Source: an uncultured Terrimonas sp. (lineage in GTDB: Bacteria; Bacteroidota; Bacteroidia; Chitinophagales; Chitinophagaceae). From it: DNA of 14,341 nt. Every line of letters starts with the position of its first letter. The stretch's first letter is position 1. The position numbers and the translations under genes are program-made. Positions 1 to 8,480 of this stretch are shown here, one piece after another. The notes beneath the pieces are model-generated. The model searched no databases. It had not been told where the DNA came from and was given only the letters and a program-made list of their open reading frames with translations. The DNA is taken from positions 1 to 14,341 of the forward strand of contig CAMPJQ010000017.1 of assembly GCA_946886925.1 (NCBI GenBank), in the 5' to 3' direction.

Positions 1-57
1 ACTCAAGGTGGAGTAACTGGTGAAGTCAATAATTTTGCCATATTGGGGCGAAAATAA
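1..57 (+). CDS. possible 3' end of an upstream gene (partial)
   Basis: Frame 1 is open from the first base to a TAA at 55-57 and gives 18 residues ending in NNFAILGRK. Both other plus frames hit stops within this stretch. The piece could be the C-terminus of a protein that starts outside the window. It is too short to assign to a family, and an open run of this length also occurs by chance. No terminator is evident just downstream. Confidence 0.25.
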   Translation, partial: TQGGVTGEVNNFAILGRK

Positions 58-470
58 GGAATTTGATCAAGCCAAATTCATCATTTTCGGAGTTTTCCCC
101 TATGCATAGTAAATTGAACTGTCTATGCTCACTATAATCCATGCTTTTATAAAAATCGTCTCACCTCATGTAAATATTCTTTCCTGTTCAATTTTAGAAA
201 TGACAGAAAAACTGTTTTGGTATCGGAATTTATAGAAGAAATATTGATTGAATGCCTTTGGCTTTGTTTAAACCCTGCATGCCCTTTCCATTATTCTTTC
301 CCGAAGGAAGCTACTGTCAAATTCTCGTTGAAATGTGTTTTTTACTGGGGTTACCGCTTGTAGCATTAATTAAAACGCTACACTAATTGGAGGGACTTAA
401 CAGAAGGATTAGGATAGTTCTAAAAGTTCCATTTTTACAGAGCCTTTTCCATTTTTTCACTCTCAATGCC

Positions 471-516
471 ACTAAAAACACAAAGCAACAACAGTTTTTA
501 CGCTGCTGTTGCTTTG
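471..516 (-). terminator. rho-independent-like terminator, minus strand
   Basis: Bases 481-494 and 503-516 form a 14-bp stem with one internal mismatch (A491/C506) and an 8-base loop. Read on the minus strand the stem is followed by TGTTTTTAG, a U-rich tail, which is the intrinsic terminator layout. The plus strand has no T tract after the stem, so the polarity is minus. No intact minus-strand gene lies immediately upstream of it. Either the gene it served has decayed or it is a second-line terminator for the lipoprotein transcript. Confidence 0.55.
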
Positions 517-572
517 ATCAATGTCTTTGTCGGTTTTTAGGACATTGCATTGGATTTCTCAGGGTCTGGGGA

Positions 573-644
573 TTAGGTCAGGGTTTCAGGCTGTTCTTCA
601 GGTTAGGGTTCAAGTTAAGGCTTCGGTTGTTTTTCAAGGTTTGG
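573..644. repeat. degenerate 12-nt tandem repeat (six units)
   Basis: Six consecutive 12-base units fit the loose consensus TTCAGGTTnGGG: 573-584, 585-596, 597-608, 609-620, 621-632 and 633-644. Units two to four share TTCARG at the same register (TTCAGGCTGTTC, TTCAGGTTAGGG, TTCAAGTTAAGG). Because 12 is divisible by 3, the plus frame shows a four-residue periodicity (RLFF, RLGF, KLRL, RLFF, KVWL). One minus frame reads Pro/Glu-rich but is broken by TAA codons. This looks like a small minisatellite, perhaps the remains of a repeat-encoding gene end. Confidence 0.5.
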
Positions 645-1037
645 CTTAAATAGGATTTATTGGATTTGTTGCACAAAGAAACGATCGTTTGGACTTGCAA
701 AAAATAGAACCTTATGTTATTATGTTGTAATAATCGTTACTACGCATGGGGGAAATTACTATAAGTGTATTTCTACAATTTTATTATCTCAGTACTTCCC
801 TCTTGGAATGTTGCAGGCATGTCAAGACTTCGCCAACCCCGGCTATCATTACCTTTAATGTCTTTAAACCTTACCCGGGTAATACATGGCCGGACAGTGA
901 AGGGGAAGCGGAATAAAAGACTGCATATGAGAGAAGCTGCGGAGGGAAGAGTAATTCCACATTCTCAAAATTTTAATTTTCATTTTAAGGTTTAGCATCT
1001 GTTATTGTAGAAGTTCGGACTTTCACAGGCGATCATA

Positions 1038-1073
1038 AATAAAAGCAACCTGCTTAAAAAATAAACAGGCTGC
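1038..1073 (-). terminator. rho-independent terminator of the Spondin_N lipoprotein gene
   Basis: Bases 1045-1052 (GCAACCTG) pair with 1066-1073 (CAGGCTGC), an 8-bp stem with one G-T type mismatch and an A/T-rich 13-base loop. On the minus strand it is followed by TTTTATTTATG, a U-rich tail. It begins about 15 bases after the stop codon of the minus-strand lipoprotein gene, exactly where that gene's terminator would be expected. Confidence 0.7.
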
Positions 1074-1088
1074 CTGAAACGATCGAAA

Positions 1089-2384
1089 CTATTGCAGTGT
1101 TACTTTGATCATATTTTTTATATCCGGTAAGGTGGTAAAATCATTAGGATTAGGTACAGCCTGGATCGGTTTGCTTTCAGCAAGTGGCGTTCCCGCCAGG
1201 TTAAATTGCGTGATACCGGCTCCCGGATACTGATTGATGGCCGTTCCGTCATCAAACAAACCAATGTAAGAAGAAACATCTCCTTTTTGCAAGGCATCTA
1301 TATCGCTACCGGTTGTTGCAAAAAACCAGTCGTTGGAAAATCCGTACATGGTAGCGATGGCAATTTTATCACCTTTAGCAACGCTGAGCTGCTGCGATAC
1401 CTTGCCTCCAACTGCGTCACTGATCTTAGGAAGCAATACCGTGGTTGAAGCTTCCTTTAACACATATACACGCTTTACGCCTTTTTTTGTTTGTAAGAAC
1501 GCTGCTAAAACATCCGCATTGCCTTTTTGTGCCAGATCTTTCAGCCCTTCCCCGCGATCATTTTCACCCGGTTTGTAAAACGGGTTTTCAGTTCCCTTAT
1601 ACACTACCACTAACACGGGCGACAATGGGGTGAAGATACCGGTAAGGCCGGCGATATAAGTACCTAATGCAGTGTTATTGCCCATTTCAGCAATATCGGT
1701 AAGCCCATTGGCCGTAGGCTTATCTGCTGAATAAAGGGGCTCCGGCATCAGCAGGTTGCCGCCTGCCGTATAAGATATTGCCCAAACACCCGGGCTAAAT
1801 GGCGTTTCATTTATTGTACCACCCGAATTGTTCATAATGGTGAGTGTGAACATTGAACTGCCATTGTAGTCAAGCGTCACTTCCATCAGTTGCGAGGCAG
1901 GAAGATAGGTATTGCCGTAGTCATCGGTAGCACCAACCTCCTTTATATTTTTAGAACTCGTTTCTGCTTCCCCGGGGTGGGAAACGCTCATGCCCGGAGT
2001 TTGATTGATGCGGGTTCCGTTATCCCACAATCTTATCTGTGCAGATACATCGCCGGTAACAGGCGTGCCATCATCATTGTATAATTTGATACCGGGGTTT
2101 TCGGGTGCGAAGAACAAGTCGTTGCTCCATCCGTACATGGTGGCAAAGGTTAAATGCTGGTTCCTGGCAGCAGAGAAGGTAAAAGATACCGATTGCCCGG
2201 GAAAAATGACCGGAGGGGTTCCCATTCCCTTAAATGTTCCGGATTCCACCAGGGGCTTACTGTCCAGTACATTTTCAATCGTAATGGTATTGGGTTGGGT
2301 TACTACTTCATGGTTTTTTTTACATGATGCCAGCAAGACAACTGCAGAGAGCATCATAAGCGTTAGTGCAATATTGTGTTTCAT
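1089..2384 (-). CDS. Spondin_N-domain lipoprotein
   Basis: This encodes a 431-residue exported lipoprotein. The start was placed at the ATG at 2384 because it begins a classic lipoprotein signal: MKH, a hydrophobic stretch, then LLASC with the lipidated Cys at residue 21. The ATG 24 bases upstream would put a charged extension ahead of that signal. The mature part carries two copies of the Spondin_N signature, FATMYGWSNDLFF (about 80-92) with LWDNGTRINQTPG (119-131), and IATMYGFSNDWFF (343-355) with LFDDGTAINQYPG (376-388). Between them are two stretches resembling the family's N-terminal half (FSPGVWAISY near 196-205, LSPVLVVVY near 254-262). In animal F-spondin this fold is a beta-sandwich linked to cell-surface adhesion. 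In bacteria the role is unknown; surface binding is an inference. The gene diverges from a two-component system. Confidence 0.85.
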   Translation of the reverse strand: MKHNIALTLMMLSAVVLLASCKKNHEVVTQPNTITIENVLDSKPLVESGTFKGMGTPPVIFPGQSVSFTFSAARNQHLTFATMYGWSNDLFFAPENPGIKLYNDDGTPVTGDVSAQIRLWDNGTRINQTPGMSVSHPGEAETSSKNIKEVGATDDYGNTYLPASQLMEVTLDYNGSSMFTLTIMNNSGGTINETPFSPGVWAISYTAGGNLLMPEPLYSADKPTANGLTDIAEMGNNTALGTYIAGLTGIFTPLSPVLVVVYKGTENPFYKPGENDRGEGLKDLAQKGNADVLAAFLQTKKGVKRVYVLKEASTTVLLPKISDAVGGKVSQQLSVAKGDKIAIATMYGFSNDWFFATTGSDIDALQKGDVSSYIGLFDDGTAINQYPGAGITQFNLAGTPLAESKPIQAVPNPNDFTTLPDIKNMIKVTLQ

Positions 2385-2449
2385 TTTTTGTTTTTTTTGA
2401 TCACACAAAAGAACAAACGGGATGTCTCAAAGCTGTTGCAGAATTATAA

Positions 2450-2457
2450 CAAAAGTA
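2450..2457 (-). promoter_or_regulatory. candidate Bacteroidota -7 promoter element for the lipoprotein gene
   Basis: Read on the minus strand the bases are TACTTTTG, an exact match to the Bacteroidota -7 consensus TAnnTTTG, about 65 bases upstream of the lipoprotein start codon. No good TTTG -33 element is seen at the expected 19-21 base distance, so the call rests on the -7 box alone. Confidence 0.35.
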
Positions 2458-2524
2458 TCACGGCGCAGATCGGACACTTTTTTTCCAGAATTTTGATCAA
2501 ATATTTATTTTCAATCTGAGCCAT

Positions 2525-3229
2525 ATGTACAAAGTATTACTGATTGAAGACGATACCAATATCGTTGAACTGCTCACAATCCATCTGAACGATCTTAGCT
2601 GCGAAGTTGTTGCAACTGCCAATGGGCAAAATGGACTGGCTGCCGTCAGGGAACAATCCTTTGACCTGGTCATACTGGATATTATGCTGCCCGGTTTGAA
2701 TGGAATGGAAATCTGTCGCAGGATAAGGCAAACAGACCGCCATACGCCAATACTCATTCTCTCTGCGCTGTCGGAAGAAATTGACAAGGTATTAGGGCTC
2801 GAAACAGGAGCGGATGACTACCTAACGAAACCTTTCAGTGTAAGGGAATTTATTGCGAGGGTAAAAGTGATCTTTCGCAGGAAGGAAGAATATTCACCCG
2901 AAAAGGATGAATTTGCGGTGTCATCCGTGATCAGGTTTGGTGAATTGGAAATAGATACAGACAAAAGAAAAGTGACGCTCAACGAAACCCGCATTGACCT
3001 CTCTCCCAAAGAATTTGACCTGATCATCCTGCTGGCTTCCAACCCGGGAAAAAGCTATAGTCGCAAACGCCTGCTGAACCTGGTGTGGGGATATGATTTT
3101 GAAGGTTATGAGCACACGGTGAATTCTCATATTAACCGTTTGAGGGGAAAAATAGAACAGGATATATCCAGTCCTAAATTTATCCTTACCACCTGGGGGG
3201 TGGGATACCGGTTTAACGAAGAATTATAA
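2525..3229 (+). CDS. OmpR/PhoB-family response regulator
   Basis: This 234-residue DNA-binding response regulator is of standard family length. The receiver domain (about 1-118) has the acidic pair D9/D10, the phospho-acceptor D52 in LVILDIMLPG, S80 at the switch position and K102 in TKPF. The C-terminal winged helix (about 135-232) includes LSPKEFDLIILLASNPGK, the HTVNSHINRLRGKI recognition helix and the terminal GVGYRF hairpin typical of OmpR/PhoB members. It lies 11 bases ahead of a histidine kinase gene, so the two are almost certainly co-transcribed and form a cognate pair. The divergent Spondin_N lipoprotein gene is a plausible target because it shares the 140-base intergenic region, but no operator repeat was identified. 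Confidence 0.95.
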   Translation: MYKVLLIEDDTNIVELLTIHLNDLSCEVVATANGQNGLAAVREQSFDLVILDIMLPGLNGMEICRRIRQTDRHTPILILSALSEEIDKVLGLETGADDYLTKPFSVREFIARVKVIFRRKEEYSPEKDEFAVSSVIRFGELEIDTDKRKVTLNETRIDLSPKEFDLIILLASNPGKSYSRKRLLNLVWGYDFEGYEHTVNSHINRLRGKIEQDISSPKFILTTWGVGYRFNEEL

Positions 3230-3240
3230 AACAAAAAATT

Positions 3241-4725
3241 ATGTCGGTAAAAACAATCAGGGGCAATCTTTTATTCTGGAAAATCACTGCGGTGTTTTCT
3301 ATCCTGCTGATCATACTGGGAATAGTATTTGTGCTGATCGGATCAAAGCTATCCAGATCCTATTACACAATGGCCCACCAGGAACTGTATGGTAATGTAG
3401 CCGCTCACCTGGCCAGTTTTACCCATCCATTGAAAAATGGCAAACCGGATACCGCTGTTACGCACGACATCATCCACTCTATTATGGTGGCTAATCCCAG
3501 CGTAGAAGTTTACCTGCTGGACACCACCGGCAAAATTACCGATTATGTGGTGCCGGATAAATCTGTACGCAATCATCACGTGGATATTGCCAAAGTAAAA
3601 CAATGGCTTGCTGTAAAAAAAGGCGAACGGCCGCTCGGCGACAATCCCAAGCAACCCGACGAGCCGGGCATTTTTTCGGCAGCACCGGTATATGAACATG
3701 GGCAACTCACCGGATATGTATACGCAGTATTGGCCAGTGAGAAACAAAGAGAGATACTCAATACACTCAACGATCACCTGTATTACCGCCTCGGATTGTA
3801 TGTTTTCTTCAGTGCACTGTTGATGGCCTTCATTGTCGGTGTGATTACTTTCTTCCTGATAACAGACAGCATCTGCCAGATTGCAGCGGTAGTAAGCCGG
3901 TTTAAAGGAGGCGATTATACTGCAAGAATTGAAGGGGATGCCAAAGGCAACCTGGGTATGCTCACTTCCACCTTCAACGAAATGGCCGACGTGATCGTAG
4001 ATAATTTTGATAAGATCACTGCTGCTGATAAATTCCGCCAGGAGCTTATTGCCAATGTTTCTCATGACTTGCGCACACCCTTGTCTATTATGCAGGGATA
4101 CGTGGAAACCCTGATGATTAAAAAGGATAGCCTGACAGAACAGGAAAAAAATAAATACCTGTCGGTAGTAGCCGAAAGCTCCAAAAAATTATCGATGCTC
4201 GTTGACCAATTGTTTCAATACGCTAAACTGGAAGCCAACCAGGTAAGTCCCCGGAAAGAACAGTTCCTGCTTGATGAGCTGGCTTCCGATATACTTATAG
4301 CTTACCAGCTCAAATCGACAGAAAGAAACATACAGCTTACACTAAATAATACGGACAACCTGCCGCCGGTGTTTGCTGATATCGCGCTTACAGAAAGAGT
4401 ATTACAGAACCTGATTGACAATGCTTTCAAATTTACCCCCGATGGAGGCAGCATTACGATACAGCTCCAATATATACCGGAAGGTGTGCAGGTGAAAATA
4501 GCAGATACAGGCGTTGGTATTGCCCATGAAGACCAGGCATATATTTTTGAACGTTATAAACAATTACACAAAGATGAAATGCCTAAAAAAGGAATGGGTA
4601 TTGGTCTGGCTATCGTAAAAAAAATACTGGAACTGCACCAGGCATCTATACAGGTCACCAGCGAACCCGGTAAGGGCGCTGCATTCTGGTTCGTGCTGCC
4701 TGTATTTCAGCGAATGAATGCCTAA
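3241..4725 (+). CDS. sensor histidine kinase (HAMP, HisKA, HATPase_c)
   Basis: This 494-residue membrane sensor kinase is partner to the response regulator just upstream. Transmembrane helix 1 (about 12-33) and helix 2 (about 184-207) flank a roughly 150-residue extracytoplasmic sensor region with PAS/Cache-like features (VEVYLLDTTGKITDY near 88-102). A HAMP linker follows (about 208-262). The HisKA domain has the phospho-acceptor H275 in ANVSHDLRTPLS. The ATPase domain shows the N box NLIDNAFKFTPDGG (390-403), G1 box ADTGVGIA (421-428), F box near YIFERYK (434-440) and G2 box KGMGIGLAIVKK (450-461). All catalytic boxes look intact. The ligand is not identifiable. A weak hairpin follows the stop codon, consistent with the end of a two-gene operon. 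Confidence 0.95.
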   Translation: MSVKTIRGNLLFWKITAVFSILLIILGIVFVLIGSKLSRSYYTMAHQELYGNVAAHLASFTHPLKNGKPDTAVTHDIIHSIMVANPSVEVYLLDTTGKITDYVVPDKSVRNHHVDIAKVKQWLAVKKGERPLGDNPKQPDEPGIFSAAPVYEHGQLTGYVYAVLASEKQREILNTLNDHLYYRLGLYVFFSALLMAFIVGVITFFLITDSICQIAAVVSRFKGGDYTARIEGDAKGNLGMLTSTFNEMADVIVDNFDKITAADKFRQELIANVSHDLRTPLSIMQGYVETLMIKKDSLTEQEKNKYLSVVAESSKKLSMLVDQLFQYAKLEANQVSPRKEQFLLDELASDILIAYQLKSTERNIQLTLNNTDNLPPVFADIALTERVLQNLIDNAFKFTPDGGSITIQLQYIPEGVQVKIADTGVGIAHEDQAYIFERYKQLHKDEMPKKGMGIGLAIVKKILELHQASIQVTSEPGKGAAFWFVLPVFQRMNA

Positions 4726-4730
4726 AATGG

Positions 4731-4750
4731 GCCTGCCTTACAGGCGTTTT
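4731..4750 (+). terminator. weak terminator-like hairpin after the kinase gene
   Basis: GCCTG (4731-4735) pairs with CAGGC (4741-4745) around a five-base loop and is followed by GTTTT. It starts five bases after the kinase stop codon. The stem is only 5 bp and the T tract short, so termination may be partial. Confidence 0.4.
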
Positions 4751-5554
4751 GCGCAAGAAGAAGCTTCGTCCGCAACGCACTGCTGAATATATGTCCGCCT
4801 AAATCATCGCATCACATAAAATCATCTTCTGAAAAGACATTTTTATCGTTTGTATAATCCTTATCCATTGCAGCTACAAAATATCAAAAGACTTCCGCAA
4901 CATTGATATAAAACGCTTTTATACAACTCCCCTTACGGGTCACAATTCAACCAAAAAGAAAATGATGTTTTGTTTTGCCTTCGATGGTACTGGCCCGACA
5001 ATGCTTAACCGTCTTCATTTTTTTATGTTTGCAAGCATTTTCTATTTGATAGGCTAATAGTGTACTGCTTATTGCAAAAACCAAAATACTATACAAATCA
5101 GGATCTCAATTCGGGGGTTTTAAGTTGTTTCGCATTTAATCATTGCGGGATGGGAAGCGTTGATAAAAAAGCCCAAATGGTTTGACTTAATTTGTTCCCA
5201 TTTCGTTTGCTTAAATTCGAGCATGGATTCGTTGTTTTTGGATCAGCCATTTGAAATTTCTTGTGGGAGTACGGTATTGATGTAAGAAAAGTGCTGCGTT
5301 GGTTGGTGAGCCTTACATGTGTAATGATTGGCTGAACATTAAATCTGGTAAAAGCAATGCCTTTGAGTTTGGTATCGGTTCATAATCAATTTGACTGAAG
5401 GAGGTATGTTCGTAAATGGATGAAGCCGACTGAAACAACTGGTAGTACCCGCATCTATTTCATGACAAATAGGAAAACAGCAAAACCTATATCCATGCCT
5501 CAAAAAACTATTCTCCTAAAACCGGTAGATTATTTGATTTCAAAATTAATTGCA
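4751..5554. other. long intergenic region / leader upstream of the GH38-like gene
   Basis: About 0.8 kb of A/T-rich sequence without a recognisable gene on either strand. No tRNA, rRNA or insertion-sequence ends are visible, and no match to the Bacteroidota -33/-7 promoter pair was found. Bases 5398-5405 (AAGGAGGT) are an unusually good Shine-Dalgarno sequence for this phylum. They sit ahead of a five-codon open frame (5416-5433) and of an in-frame upstream ATG for the hydrolase at 5420. The stretch 5420-5554 could therefore be a translated extension or a leader. It is treated as untranslated here because the signal peptide begins at 5555. Confidence 0.5.
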
Positions 5555-8230
5555 ATGTCAGGAAAAAAAATTGCAGGACTTATTTTTATTGCACTTTTCG
5601 CATTAGCGGCAAACGCGCAGCAGCCGAAGGGAAAAAAGAATATCAATCCAAGAGTGACTGATGTATGGGTGGTTTTTAAAACCCATTTTGACCTGGGATT
5701 TACTGATCTGCCGGAAAATGTATTTAAACGGTACCGCGAGGAAATGATGGACAATGCATTAACGATCATTGAAAAAAGCCAAACGCTGCCAGAAGAAAAG
5801 CGTTTTGCGTGGACGGTTTCCGGCTGGCCCCTGCAGGCACAAATACTTGGTCCGTTGCAAACGCCGGAACGCAGAGCAAGAATTGAAAAAGCAATAAAGG
5901 CAGGATCACTTGTCGTTCACGGGCTTCCTTTTACCACACATACAGAATCACTGGATTATGAAGATTTGGTGCGGGGTTTGGGGTTTTCATCAGCGGTAGC
6001 AAGGAAATATGGTCTTGCGTTACCCATCAGCGCAAAAATGACGGATGTACCCGGTCATTCCTGGATCATGCCAACATTGTTGAAAAATGCGGGCATCCAA
6101 TTTTTGCAATTGGGTTGTAACCCCGCCAGTCAGTATCCACGTTTTCCCGAGCTGTTCTGGTGGGAAGGAGCCGATGGATCAAAAGTATTGTGCAATTATA
6201 CCTCCCTTTATGGCTCCGACATCAGGCCAACGCCTGACTGGCCCTGCAGGAACTACCTGGCCATGCAAATGACGGGTGATAATCATGGCCCGCCAAGCCC
6301 ACAGGAAATTGATAAGCTGCTCGCCTATGCTGCAAAAGAATTACCCGGCATAAAAATTCACTTTGGTACACTCGATGATTTTGCTAAAGCGGTACTTGCT
6401 GAAAACCCTGAGCTGCCAACCGTAAAAGGCGATTGTCCCGATACGTGGATCCATGGTCTGCAATCGAATCCACAGGAAACAAAAATTGCCAGGAATATTC
6501 GTCCCCTGGAATCAGCCCTCGATGGCTTGCATACACAAATGAAAACCTGGGGCATCCCTGTTGCACCTCTTGCCGAAAAGCTGGCCAAAGCTTACGAACA
6601 GAGTCTTTTGTATGGGGAACATACCTGGGGAATGAATGCGGAATACGGCCCGCGTTACAGCTACGGTGACGCATGGAAAAAATGGATGGAGGAAGCAGCC
6701 GCAGAACCCCTTCCCGAAAACGGCAATTACGCCGCTCTTAAAAACAGCGATGCCCACAATACCGCTATCGGAAGTAAACGAAAATGGCTTCGTTCTTACG
6801 ATGATAAACGCCAATACATCCGTACTGCCAACGAGATCGTAAGCAAAGCGCTCAATACCCATCTTGATTTATTGGCCGCTGCCGTTGATAAGGAAGGTAA
6901 ACGTGTGGTGGTATATAATCCCCTGCCCTGGACAAGATCGGGAATGATTGAAAACCCCTGGGAAAAAGGAAAATACTTTTATGTGAAAGAAGTAGCTGCT
7001 TCTGGTTACACCACTTTCTCACCCAATGAATTAAATGAAGGAACCGTTACCAGGGATGAAGCAACCACTTTTGGTAACCCATATTTCAACGTTACGTTTG
7101 ATTTGAAAAAAGGTGGCATCTCCTCTTTGATCGAAAAATCAACCGGTCGTGAGTTGGTTGATCAATCATCGAAGTATGTTGTTGGGCAGTTTTTACATGA
7201 GCGTTTTAGTAAAAATGAAGTAGATAACTGGTTTAATACTTACAGCCGGCTAAAAGATGGCTGGGCATTAAATGATTTGGGCAAGCCCGGAATGCCCGGC
7301 GCAGCGGAAATACCTTATTTAGCCTTTACACCAAATGACTGGAAAATAAGCGTTATGCATTCTACAGTTGCAGATATTGCTACGTTAACAGCAATTTCAG
7401 CAAATGGCTTTGCTGAGGGATATATGCTGACATTTACTTTTCCCCGCGATGCTGCTTATGTAGATATTAAATGGACGGTGGAATCGAAAACGCCGGATAA
7501 ACAAGCAGAAGGTGGATGGTTGTGTTTTCCATTCAACGTGGAGAAACCGACATTTACTGTAGGTCGTCTGGGAGGTCCAATAGATCCGGCAAAGGATATT
7601 GTTCCCGGCGCCAACAGACACCTGATGGCGGTAACTACAGGCGTAGCCATTACGCAAGCCAACAAATCGGGTGTAGCACTCGCTTCGGCAGATGCTCCCT
7701 TAATTAGTCCTGGCGAACCCGGGCTCTGGAAGTTCTCTATGGATTATATACCCACTACTCCTTCTGTATTTGTAGTTCTTTACAATAATATGTGGAATAC
7801 AAATTTCGCGTTGTGGCAACAAGGGTCCTGGAGTGAAAGAGTACGTATATGGCCGGTAGACAAAGGCACGCAAACAGTTGCCAACCTAACGCAATATGGA
7901 TGGGAAACACGCTTACCTTTGTTAACAGGCGTGGCAGAAGGTAAAGCGGGGAAGTTGCCCATCAATAAGACTGGCATCACTGTTTCGGCGGCCGGTGTTC
8001 TAATAACAGCGTTTGGTAAAAATCCGGATGGCGATGGAACAATTCTGCGCCTCTGGGAGCAGGCTGGAAATAGTGGATCCTGTACCATTACCCTTCCTAC
8101 CGGTCATCCCTATAAAACAGCCCGCTTTTGTAATTTACGTGGCGAATCCCTGTCAAAAGAATTTACCATAAAAAATACGATTGATGTGAACATCAGGGCG
8201 TTTGCGCCGGTTAGTATCCTGCTGAAATAA
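5555..8230 (+). CDS. secreted GH38-like glycoside hydrolase, DUF5054 family
   Basis: From the ATG at 5555 this is an 891-residue exported protein. That start was chosen because it opens a clean signal peptide (MSGKK, hydrophobic core, ANA-Q cleavage near residue 21). An in-frame ATG at 5420 would add 45 residues and bury the signal. The catalytic half resembles the GH38 alpha-mannosidase (beta/alpha)7 barrel. KTHFDLGFTD gives the HxD pair H44/D46. TDVPGHSW gives D164 (nucleophile/zinc-ligand position) and H168. DTWIHG near 296-301 gives H300, a candidate fourth zinc ligand. DNHGPPSP (about 242-249) lies between them. The C-terminal half looks beta-rich. By family knowledge the enzyme would act on glycans in the periplasm or outside the cell using a bound Zn2+, but the exact linkage is unknown because DUF5054 members are largely uncharacterised. 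No SusC/D genes are adjacent. Confidence 0.8.
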   Translation: MSGKKIAGLIFIALFALAANAQQPKGKKNINPRVTDVWVVFKTHFDLGFTDLPENVFKRYREEMMDNALTIIEKSQTLPEEKRFAWTVSGWPLQAQILGPLQTPERRARIEKAIKAGSLVVHGLPFTTHTESLDYEDLVRGLGFSSAVARKYGLALPISAKMTDVPGHSWIMPTLLKNAGIQFLQLGCNPASQYPRFPELFWWEGADGSKVLCNYTSLYGSDIRPTPDWPCRNYLAMQMTGDNHGPPSPQEIDKLLAYAAKELPGIKIHFGTLDDFAKAVLAENPELPTVKGDCPDTWIHGLQSNPQETKIARNIRPLESALDGLHTQMKTWGIPVAPLAEKLAKAYEQSLLYGEHTWGMNAEYGPRYSYGDAWKKWMEEAAAEPLPENGNYAALKNSDAHNTAIGSKRKWLRSYDDKRQYIRTANEIVSKALNTHLDLLAAAVDKEGKRVVVYNPLPWTRSGMIENPWEKGKYFYVKEVAASGYTTFSPNELNEGTVTRDEATTFGNPYFNVTFDLKKGGISSLIEKSTGRELVDQSSKYVVGQFLHERFSKNEVDNWFNTYSRLKDGWALNDLGKPGMPGAAEIPYLAFTPNDWKISVMHSTVADIATLTAISANGFAEGYMLTFTFPRDAAYVDIKWTVESKTPDKQAEGGWLCFPFNVEKPTFTVGRLGGPIDPAKDIVPGANRHLMAVTTGVAITQANKSGVALASADAPLISPGEPGLWKFSMDYIPTTPSVFVVLYNNMWNTNFALWQQGSWSERVRIWPVDKGTQTVANLTQYGWETRLPLLTGVAEGKAGKLPINKTGITVSAAGVLITAFGKNPDGDGTILRLWEQAGNSGSCTITLPTGHPYKTARFCNLRGESLSKEFTIKNTIDVNIRAFAPVSILLK

Positions 8231-8254
8231 ATGTGGGTGAAAAGATAAAAGCCC

Positions 8255-8480
8255 TTTACCGCCGTTGTTGGTGTTCGTGGATGGGTAATGCGTGTCGGCG
8301 TCACCAACAACAAGAGGTGATATTTTTTCTGCCATCGTCGGTGTTACGATTAGCTCGGATGCGAAGGTTTCACCAACAATATTTTACCTCAGGTCCTTCT
8401 GTTGTTGGTATGCTATGTACATCCCAACCCTACATACACAACAACGGCGGGGCGCTGGAACACCAACGCCGGAAAAAATT
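8255..8480. repeat. cluster of GTTGTTGGTG / CACCAACAAC palindromic repeats
   Basis: GTTGTTGGTG at 8264-8273 is exactly inverted at 8302-8311 (CACCAACAAC), 28 bases apart. Further copies occur at 8371-8379 (CACCAACAA) and 8401-8409 (GTTGTTGGT), again facing each other. An outer imperfect pair, TTTTTTCTGCC..GTCGGTGTT (about 8325-8345) and AACACCAACGCCGGAAAAAA (about 8459-8478), encloses the second pair. The block can fold into a branched multi-hairpin structure. It begins about 25 bases after the hydrolase stop. No open frame across it looks coding. It resembles dispersed REP-like intergenic repeats. No transposase is present. Confidence 0.65.

Larger units (their letters stand above)
58..1034. 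other. gene-poor intergenic region, about 1 kb
   Basis: No convincing protein-coding gene is seen on either strand. The open frames at 387-653 and 765-995 (plus) have low-complexity or unfamiliar composition, no clear ribosome-binding context and no recognisable domain. The region contains a hairpin near 481-516 and a 12-nt tandem repeat at 573-644, described separately. Frequent stops next to short open pieces suggest decayed sequence rather than a regulatory region. Confidence 0.6.

Noticed and set aside
387..653. Plus-strand open frame of 88 codons
   Set aside because: Its C-terminal half is just the translation of the 12-nt tandem repeat (RLFF/RLGF/KLRL periodicity), it spans the terminator hairpin, and no domain or credible start context is present.
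746..916. Plus-strand frame containing PYPGNTWPDSEG, faintly like the start of some GH43-type enzymes
   Set aside because: The match is a single short segment, the following AHGGG-type motif of that family is absent, and a stop follows four residues later. Chance similarity is more likely.
765..995. Plus-strand open frame of 76 codons
   Set aside because: Basic, unfamiliar composition with no domain, signal peptide or neighbour logic. It lies in a decayed A/T-rich region.
3349..4065. Long minus-strand open frame of 238 codons opposite the histidine kinase
   Set aside because: It is fully antisense to a complete, motif-rich kinase gene, with Cys/His-rich random-looking sequence and no family resemblance.
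8255..8480. CRISPR array
   Set aside because: The repeated words are short, occur in alternating orientation and have irregular spacing. There are no uniform direct repeats with similar-length spacers and no cas genes.
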